NCBI RefSeq assembly: GCF_003003005.1
Contig: NZ_PVTR01000003.1
Location: 232,890-296,889 of the forward strand
DNA from: Mongoliibacter ruber
Lineage (GTDB): Bacteria; Bacteroidota; Bacteroidia; Cytophagales; Cyclobacteriaceae
Reading direction: 5' to 3'
Length of the DNA stretch: 64,000 nucleotides
Within the stretch, counting starts at the first letter, position 1, and each line of letters starts with the position of its first letter. Positions 59,601 through 64,000 of the stretch are shown here, piece by piece. Under the pieces are notes generated by a model that saw only the letters and a program-made list of their open reading frames with translations, was not told the origin of the DNA and searched no databases. A program made the position numbers and the translations under genes.

Positions 59601-59710
59601 TTGACCCAGAAGTCAACTCCCTCGGACAAAACCCTATTGGGATCGGAATTGATAGAGGTACCTTCCCTATGGCAAGAACATTCATAATGGGAGTTAACAT
59701 TGGTTTATAA
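56636..59710 (+). CDS. SusC/RagA-type TonB-dependent transporter
   Basis: A 1024-residue outer-membrane transporter for glycans, peptides or other large nutrients, powered by TonB. It has a signal peptide (1-24), a carboxypeptidase-regulatory-like domain (residues 27-105: VQGTVTDEGGEPIPGTSVTVKG), the plug with VGYGVQRKSDLTGSVSSV and the ARG-type NGVVIITTKRGK region, and a long barrel ending VNIGL. There is no upstream STN extension or anti-sigma partner. SusD follows after 39 bases. The absence of glycoside hydrolase or peptidase genes leaves the substrate open. Confidence 0.94.
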   Translation: MKHYLQKGILLFSLLLAIVMQSYGQGRIVQGTVTDEGGEPIPGTSVTVKGTTTGTVADIDGNFSLNVPESGVLVFSFIGFSTKEVQITNESVVNVQLSEQLSDLGEVVIVGYGVQRKSDLTGSVSSVGEREIKQVAVASLDQALQGRASGVQVTQASAAPGGGVSIRVRGGNSINASNEPLYVIDGIPFFPNNATVSPGASGGAQPQNALANINPGDIESMEILKDASATAIYGSRGANGVVIITTKRGKAGAINVDVESYYGIQQVSRKIPLLNAEEFAIIANEARVNRAQEPIFSQADISNFRNNSTDWQDEVFREAPIQNHQVTVSGGDAKTRYAISGNYFNQDGVILNSGFSRGSIRVNVDKTINSKVTIGNSLTISRSSNNQQVTDITRGGVVNGALVFSPTLPVFDADNNYTFDNSAIPGSQQVGNPVQDAMETLNKTITNRVLGNVFLEWKIMDNLNFRASGGADFQTGRRDFYAPSTNNRGRNAFGSALVEKRDVFSPVGTITLNYDKKFEDSYLTLLAGYESQSQMVDFIGASATNFPTDALGTDNLGLGQIVGTPFSGRSLWRLDSWFGRVNYTLFEKFLFTGTFRADGSSRFGAGNKWGYFPSAAIGYNMSNEPFINNLSWMSTLKLTSSWGLTGNQEIGLYQSLSQLNTQRYPFGTGIAIGLAPGRIPNPDLRWEKTNQVNISLEMGFFEDRVFFEAAAYYKTTQDLLLPLDLPRSTGYSTILQNIGSVENKGLELAITSNNLSGRLKWVTNANITFNRNTVVALGPGETFRLAPDTGDGHLQIANSSILQVGSPVGSFFGMVTDGIYQVGDEILPGSSSFGTVGPGDIRYVDVNGDGVVNNNDRAIIGNPQPKFFFGINNNFNYKNFDLSILMNGTYGNDVWNVNSHELYRNDGATNNVREVLNRWTPENPSNEWPSSRTRPFVLSDRHIEDASFLRIRNVTFGYTFPATNINWLRSFRFYMQGQNLFTFTNYSGFDPEVNSLGQNPIGIGIDRGTFPMARTFIMGVNIGL

Positions 59711-59749
59711 TTTTTTTATTTGAGAATTTCATTAAAACAGATGCACATT

Positions 59750-61255
59750 ATGAAAATTAGAAACATATATAAAATAGGATTGGTGTTGGTAGCGATGCTA
59801 TTCAACAGTTGTGAAGAAGCCCTTCAGGAAGAAGTATTCAGCTTTATTGCTCCTGAAAACTTCTATAATACAGCCACAGATGCAGAAGCTGCTCTTGTAG
59901 GAGTATATGCTGGTTTTAGGCTGATCCACATGTACGATAGACACTACATGATAGGGGATATGGGGTCTGATGACACTTTCACAGGCGAATTTAGAGGAAA
60001 CCAAGACAGGATACAGATAGATGAGTTTACGGTGGATCCGAACAATGGCATTTTCCGAGAGAGATTTGAGAACTCTTATATTACTATCAACAGGGCCAAC
60101 GCAGTAATTACCAGAGTACCTGCCATTGAAATGAATACCGAGCTTAGGGATAATATTGTCAACCAAGCGAGATTCCTGCGCGCGCTCTTATACTTTGATT
60201 TGGTTCAGTTATTCGGAGATGTTCCCTTAAAAATAGAGGAAACTTTGAACGTGAGCGATGTAGCCAGTCCTAGAGTAGACTTTAACAGGATCTATGATGA
60301 AGTAATCATTCCAGATTTACAAGCTGCCGAGAATTTACCAGCTACTCCTAGACTGGAAGGACAGGCCAACAGGACTGCTGCGAAATCATTATTGGCAAGG
60401 GTGTATTTAGCCAGGGCTGGAAACAATCCCAGTTCTCCATTTTGGGCATTGGGAAGAGACAAAGCAAATGAGGTAATCAGCTCAGGCCAACACCGTCTTT
60501 TGAATGATTTCAGGGATGTGTTCCAAATAGAAAACCAAAACAGTGATGAACATGTATTTTCTATTCAGTTCAGTGCTTTTCAGGGCCTGAATAATACATT
60601 CCAAGAGTTTTTCATGCCAAGGGGAATCAACTCAACCACTGGTAACGGTAACGGTGTAAACGAACCAACTCCAGACATTGTACAAGCATTTGAACCTGGG
60701 GATGACAGATTCAACACCGCTTTCCTATTGGAGCTGCCTCTGGCAGGTGGAGGAAGCAACTTCTATGATCCACGTGGCAGTTGTGAGGGTTTTCCTACCC
60801 CATGCATCGCTCGACCTTACATCGGAAAATATCTTGAAACTTCCCCTCCAAGAGGTAGTCTTAACTATCCGATTCTTCGCTACTCCGATGTATTGCTGAT
60901 GTATGCAGAAGCAGCAAATGAGGCTGAAGGCGGTCCTTCTTCAACAGCTTACGCAGCGATCAATCAGGTAAGAAGCCGAGCCGGATTGCCTGATTTGGCT
61001 CCAGGACTTGGTCAAGCACAATTCAGAGATGCTGTAAGACAGGAAAGAAGAGTTGAATTAGCCTTTGAAGGCATCAGAAGATACGACTTGGTAAGGTGGG
61101 GTATTCTCCTTGATGTGACCAGGGAGCATTTCTCGAGATTTTACCCCAATCTATTGGGCAATGTAAGAGAGCACCACGTGTTGTTCCCAATTCCACAAAG
61201 AGAAATTGACCTAAACCCAGGAATAAGTTTATCCGACCAAAACCCTGGCTATTGA
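59750..61255 (+). CDS. SusD/RagB-type surface lipoprotein
   Basis: The substrate-binding lid for SusC. From the ATG at 59750 it has 501 residues with a lipoprotein signal ending AMLFNSC (Cys near 18). The sequence shows the family TPR-like helical core: NRANAVITRVP, RFLRALLYFDLVQLFGDVPL, AKSLLARVYLARAG, and the C-terminal RYSDVLLMYAEAANEA and RVELAFEGIRRYDLVRWG motifs. An earlier in-frame TTG at 59720 is less likely. A terminator follows directly. Confidence 0.94.
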   Translation: MKIRNIYKIGLVLVAMLFNSCEEALQEEVFSFIAPENFYNTATDAEAALVGVYAGFRLIHMYDRHYMIGDMGSDDTFTGEFRGNQDRIQIDEFTVDPNNGIFRERFENSYITINRANAVITRVPAIEMNTELRDNIVNQARFLRALLYFDLVQLFGDVPLKIEETLNVSDVASPRVDFNRIYDEVIIPDLQAAENLPATPRLEGQANRTAAKSLLARVYLARAGNNPSSPFWALGRDKANEVISSGQHRLLNDFRDVFQIENQNSDEHVFSIQFSAFQGLNNTFQEFFMPRGINSTTGNGNGVNEPTPDIVQAFEPGDDRFNTAFLLELPLAGGGSNFYDPRGSCEGFPTPCIARPYIGKYLETSPPRGSLNYPILRYSDVLLMYAEAANEAEGGPSSTAYAAINQVRSRAGLPDLAPGLGQAQFRDAVRQERRVELAFEGIRRYDLVRWGILLDVTREHFSRFYPNLLGNVREHHVLFPIPQREIDLNPGISLSDQNPGY

Positions 61256-61259
61256 TCAT

Positions 61260-61312
61260 AAAAGGCTCCCGAAATCTTCCAAAGGCTGTAAACGGGAGCC
61301 TTTTATTTTTTC
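61260..61312 (+). terminator. Terminator of the susCD genes
   Basis: AAAGGCTCCCG (61261-61271) and CGGGAGCCTTT (61293-61303) form an 11-bp stem; a T-rich tract (ttttattttttc) follows. Confidence 0.92.
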
Positions 61313-61511
61313 AAGCTGTATTTTTCCGGACAGGAAACTTTTATCAAAATGTAAAAATCACATCACCCTGAATGCACCCTAAATTCTGAGCATCTGAATA
61401 AAATTCAGATTCAATTCAACCTACACTTGAGTATGGAACTAGGCTTTAGACCTCTGAATAAGATAAAAAGAATATGATACGGCCGCTGACCTTTCAGATG
61501 AGATGCTGACT

Positions 61512-62597
61512 TCAGTACCTAAAAGTAATTGTAAACTTTGTACCCACATTCACTTTACTTTGGACTTCTATAGTACCATTGAGTTTGGTGATTTGGTGGT
61601 GTATTAGGTACAGCCCAACACCCTTGCTGTCTTCATGAGAATGGAATGTTTGATTGAGCCCAAAAATCTTGTCTTTTACTTTTTCAATATCAAAACCCAA
61701 TCCATTGTCTTCCAATGTCAATTGAACATTGTCACCTATTTTTGAAGTTTTGATACTGATCATAGGCGCAATACCTGGCTGTGCATAACGTATCGAATTG
61801 GTAATTAGATTGAGAAAAACACTTTCCAAATAGTCTCGGTTGAAAACTACTTCCTCAGCATCGGAAAAGTCACATGTAATACTTGTATTTGATGATTTAA
61901 TCAGGGTTTGAATGGATTCTCTTACCATATTAAAAGTATAATCAAAACGAATGATTTCGATTTTATTTTCACTCAAGGTTCTTTTACTCAGCAAATCCAC
62001 ATAGTTATCAAGTGTTTGTTTAAGATTTGTGCTCGAAGACCTTAAGATTTCAAGGAGTTCCAGGTTTTCTTTATCTTCAATTTTGGTAAGATCTATTAGG
62101 TTGAAAATCGAAAGAAAGTTATTGACAGGAGACCTCAGGTCATGAGTTGTCCTGTAAGTCAGATTTTCTAATTCTTTATTGATTGAAGTAAGGTTTGCAA
62201 GCAAAAGATTGCGCTCATTTTCAAGCTTTTTCTTGTAGGTAATGTCTTTTGCAATAGCGAAGATCAGTTCCTCTTGTTCAAGAAACATTGAGGTCCAAGC
62301 TAACCATACAACCTTGCCGGATTTTGTCAGGTACCTATTTTCAAAATTGAGTAATGGCTTTTTCTTGGTGAGTTCCTTTCGGGCTTTTGCTGTCAGTTCT
62401 TGGTCCTCAGGATGCACAAAATCATTTATGGGTGTTTTGAAAAGTTCTTCTTCATCATATCCTAACAATTTACTGACAGCAGGATTGATTCGTTTGAAAT
62501 AGCCATCATATCCAGCAATACAAAAAAGATCAGGGCTTATGTCAAAAAAAATATCGAGTTTTTGCAGTATCTCTGAATTAAGATTGTCTTTCTTCAT
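61512..62597 (-). CDS. PAS-domain sensor histidine kinase
   Basis: A 361-residue soluble kinase with one PAS domain (residues 14-120: FFDISPDLFCIAGYDGYFKRINPAVSKLLGY, then AIAKDITYKKKLE), a short coiled coil, a HisKA domain with phospho-acceptor His152 in RTTHDLRSPVNN, and HATPase motifs NLITNSIRYAQPG, DNGLGFD and GVGLYLI. It has no membrane segment and no adjacent response regulator, so it is an orphan. I prefer the ATG at 62595-62597; in-frame starts exist up to a TTG at 62660. Confidence 0.9.
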   Translation of the reverse strand: MKKDNLNSEILQKLDIFFDISPDLFCIAGYDGYFKRINPAVSKLLGYDEEELFKTPINDFVHPEDQELTAKARKELTKKKPLLNFENRYLTKSGKVVWLAWTSMFLEQEELIFAIAKDITYKKKLENERNLLLANLTSINKELENLTYRTTHDLRSPVNNFLSIFNLIDLTKIEDKENLELLEILRSSSTNLKQTLDNYVDLLSKRTLSENKIEIIRFDYTFNMVRESIQTLIKSSNTSITCDFSDAEEVVFNRDYLESVFLNLITNSIRYAQPGIAPMISIKTSKIGDNVQLTLEDNGLGFDIEKVKDKIFGLNQTFHSHEDSKGVGLYLIHHQITKLNGTIEVQSKVNVGTKFTITFRY

Positions 62598-62771
62598 ATG
62601 GTATAATGGGGTTTCTGATAGCTTTGGGGTGCTATCACAAACATACATTTTTAATTCCAAGTAAGAGATTAAGTTTATGTGATTGGAAGCGCCAGAAATA
62701 ATTCTTCATCACTTTCCCAATTTTTATTACCAGAACGTTCTCATTTTAAAATTATGTAGAGTTACACACCA

Positions 62772-62779
62772 TATTTTTG
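62772..62779 (+). promoter_or_regulatory. -7 element of the HTH-MNT/HEPN operon
   Basis: TATTTTTG matches TAnnTTTG 24 bases before the ATG at 62804; its last three bases are the first three of the inverted repeat at 62777-62793. Confidence 0.55.
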
Positions 62780-62793
62780 ACTAAATTAGTCAA
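62777..62793. promoter_or_regulatory. Probable operator TTGACTA-AAT-TAGTCAA
   Basis: A perfect 7-bp inverted repeat with a 3-base spacer. It overlaps the -7 element and ends 10 bases before the first ATG, so a bound dimer would block polymerase. The adjacent protein has an HTH domain, making self-repression the simplest reading. Confidence 0.65.
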
Positions 62794-62803
62794 ATTATTT
62801 CTG

Positions 62804-63406
62804 ATGGAAATTATGAATAAACTCGGGGAAAAATTGAGAAGTATAAGGAAATTAAAAAAACTGCCATTGCGAACTGTAGCTGCAGCCTTGGACATCGATC
62901 AGGCCATCATCAGTAAGGTGGAGCGGGGAATTAGAAAACTCTCCAAAAATCAGGTCATCAAATTGTCAGAACTTTATCAAGTCCCTTTATCAGAACTTTT
63001 GGTGCTTTGGATGGCAGATAAAGTGATATATGACCTGGGTGATGACGACGAACTGGCCAAAGAAGCCTTGAAAGTAGCCGAGGAAGAAGTTGCTTATAGG
63101 GTTTTTGAAAAGCTGGATAGATCTAAAATTACCAAACACCTTGTGGATGAAATAAAAAAAATCCCTCAAATCAAAAAAGCTTGGCTTTATGGCTCTTTTG
63201 CCCGTAAAGATGATGGGCCTGATAGCGATATTGATGTTGCAATAGAAACTGAAGAGAGTTTTAGCTATTTTGACTTGGCTAATGTGCAATATAAACTTGA
63301 GCAAAAAGTTGACAGAAAAGTTGATATTGGTTGGTTGGAGAGCTTTAAAGATTATGTTTGGGAGAATGTTAAACCTGACCTGATTTTAATTTATGAAAAA
63401 GGATGA
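62804..63406 (+). CDS. HTH-nucleotidyltransferase fusion antitoxin (XRE-MNT)
   Basis: From the ATG at 62804 this 200-residue protein has an N-terminal XRE-type HTH domain (residues 7-68: LRTVAAALDIDQAIISKVERG), a short linker and a C-terminal MNT nucleotidyltransferase domain (about 105-195) with the signature GSFARKDDGPDSDID (GS at 130-131, metal-binding Asp142 and Asp144, third acid near Asp174). MNT antitoxins of the MntA type inactivate HEPN toxins by adding AMP to them. The HTH fusion would let it also repress its own promoter. The HEPN gene overlaps its end by 14 bases. Starts at 62777 (TTG) would lie inside the operator and are unlikely; 62813 is the alternative. Confidence 0.85.
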   Translation: MEIMNKLGEKLRSIRKLKKLPLRTVAAALDIDQAIISKVERGIRKLSKNQVIKLSELYQVPLSELLVLWMADKVIYDLGDDDELAKEALKVAEEEVAYRVFEKLDRSKITKHLVDEIKKIPQIKKAWLYGSFARKDDGPDSDIDVAIETEESFSYFDLANVQYKLEQKVDRKVDIGWLESFKDYVWENVKPDLILIYEKG

Positions 63407-63752
63407 GCACATTGAAAGTATGGTTAGGTTGACTCATATTAAAGACGCAATCAAGCAAATCCATGAGTTTATGGGTGATTCTGATTGGAAAGCATTTGAA
63501 AGCCATAGAATGCTACAAGATGCTGTCCACTTCCAATTTGCCGTAATTGGAGAAGCCATCAAATATGTGGAAGAAGAAAAACTGAATAAATATGATTATC
63601 CATGGCATCAGGTGCGGTCTTTTCGAAATCTTATTGTCCATGAGTATTTCAATATTAGAATAATTGCAGTCTGGAATATTATCAAAAACGATTTGGATGA
63701 GCTTGAAAAAATCATAAACCTTATGTTGAAAAATGAATTTGGAATTTCCTGA
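63393..63752 (+). CDS. HEPN-domain toxin, HepT-like
   Basis: A 119-residue all-helical HEPN protein of the HepT family, a ribonuclease toxin. The catalytic RX4HXY motif is complete: Arg78, His83 and Tyr85 in RNLIVHEY; the tyrosine is the residue modified with AMP in studied HepT/MntA pairs. Other family features are LQDAVHFQFAVIGEAIKY near residue 41 and a C-terminal amphipathic helix. It overlaps the antitoxin gene by 14 bases, which favours coupled translation with the antitoxin made first. Confidence 0.88.
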   Translation: MKKDEHIESMVRLTHIKDAIKQIHEFMGDSDWKAFESHRMLQDAVHFQFAVIGEAIKYVEEEKLNKYDYPWHQVRSFRNLIVHEYFNIRIIAVWNIIKNDLDELEKIINLMLKNEFGIS

Positions 63753-63769
63753 CACAAATTAAAATTATA

Positions 63770-64000
63770 ATGAAAACCTTCTCCCTATTCCTCTCTTTCC
63801 TGCTGATCTCTTTCAGCACATTTTCCCAAATCCAAAAAAACTGGGCTTGGGGTGGCCCATTAGATCCTTTACAGGAGAAATATCAAGTCCTCCACTATCA
63901 CTTGGAACTGGAGCTTTTCCCGGAAACCCAAGAAATCAAAGGTAAAAACAAGGTGACTTTTGACTCCAAGGAAAAACTTGACACCCTCAGACTTAACCTG
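63770..64000 (+). CDS. M1-family aminopeptidase, N-terminal part
   Basis: The first 77 codons of an exported protein: a signal peptide (residues 1-20, FSLFLSFLLISFSTFSQ) followed by YQVLHYHLELELFPETQEIKGKNKVTF, the typical opening beta domain of M1 zinc aminopeptidases. The catalytic HExxH region is beyond the right edge. It begins 18 bases after the HEPN toxin stop on the same strand; read-through from that operon is possible but unproven. Confidence 0.82.
   Translation, partial: MKTFSLFLSFLLISFSTFSQIQKNWAWGGPLDPLQEKYQVLHYHLELELFPETQEIKGKNKVTFDSKEKLDTLRLNL

Noticed and set aside
62777-62803. Extended start of the HTH-MNT gene at TTG 62777
   Set aside because: The TTG is the first half-site of the inverted repeat and overlaps the -7 element, so it would not be in the transcript.

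Overview
The window is a chromosomal segment of a Bacteroidota bacterium, most likely of the Cytophagales and probably the family Cyclobacteriaceae (Algoriphagus/Belliella-like; inferred from gene content, not from a search). Supporting signs are a SusC/SusD pair, DUF1573, DUF6089, DUF2851 and YtxH proteins, an atpD-atpC pair split from the other ATP synthase genes, a 394-residue NusB, -7 promoter elements of the form TAnnTTTG, and almost no Shine-Dalgarno sequences except a very strong one in front of rpsU. I see no rRNA, tRNA, insertion sequence, prophage or CRISPR array.

Layout. 1-449: 5' part of dnaX (minus strand). 541-6375: a trans-4-hydroxy-L-proline catabolic cluster (epimerase, ketoglutarate-semialdehyde dehydrogenase, DapA-type deaminase, divergent AraC regulator) whose gaps carry an unusual 11-bp tandem repeat and hairpin-containing direct repeats; the expected D-hydroxyproline oxidase gene is absent. 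6543-9668: a DUF885 peptidase-like protein, a lipoprotein and a small membrane protein. 9691-19264: housekeeping genes pdxJ, yqeY-like, cvpA, pabA/trpG-like, a CBS protein, nadK, a DUF6089 protein, uppS, bamA and two ompH/skp genes, ending in a terminator. 19265-20282: about 1 kb without a credible gene, full of hairpins and 7-bp tandem units. 20283-24017: a thioredoxin and two M14 carboxypeptidase-family genes, the upstream one of which has lost its catalytic and metal ligands. 24258-29444: universal stress protein plus antiporter, a DUF4168 protein, hemH and a CynX-type MFS transporter. 29600-33310: hpf, xerC/D-type recombinase, rpsU, atpC and atpD. 33512-43587: an NlpC/P60 lipoprotein, a TPR lipoprotein, the coaE-ybbR-yajC-DUF1573 group, ytxH-nusB, an amino-acid dehydrogenase, an ABC exporter and two small unknowns. 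43694-56171: an ABC-F ATPase, an AlkD-like protein, a TonB-type receptor, a TPR histidine kinase/NarL-type regulator pair, nucleoside phosphorylase, trhO, a NeuD-type acyltransferase and a DUF2851 protein. 56636-61312: susC-susD with a strong terminator. 61512-64000: a PAS histidine kinase, a HepT/MntA-type toxin-antitoxin module with an unusual HTH-nucleotidyltransferase fusion, and the start of an M1 aminopeptidase.

How the genes work together. The nadK-uppS-bamA-ompH run joins cofactor and lipid-carrier supply to outer-membrane protein assembly. YajC is the Sec-translocon accessory. rpsU, hpf and the recombinase form a block in which bS21 probably regulates its own synthesis through its Shine-Dalgarno sequence. 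The TPR kinase and its regulator are separated by two bases and flanked by palindromes that could be binding sites. The HEPN/MNT module appears to carry its own autoregulation: an HTH domain on the antitoxin and a perfect inverted repeat lying over the -7 element.

The signals I consider most worth following are the HTH-MNT/HEPN module with its operator, the M14 active/pseudo-enzyme pair with an exact H/E exchange in the zinc motif, the 11-bp and 7-bp short tandem repeats, and the rpsU Shine-Dalgarno sequence.
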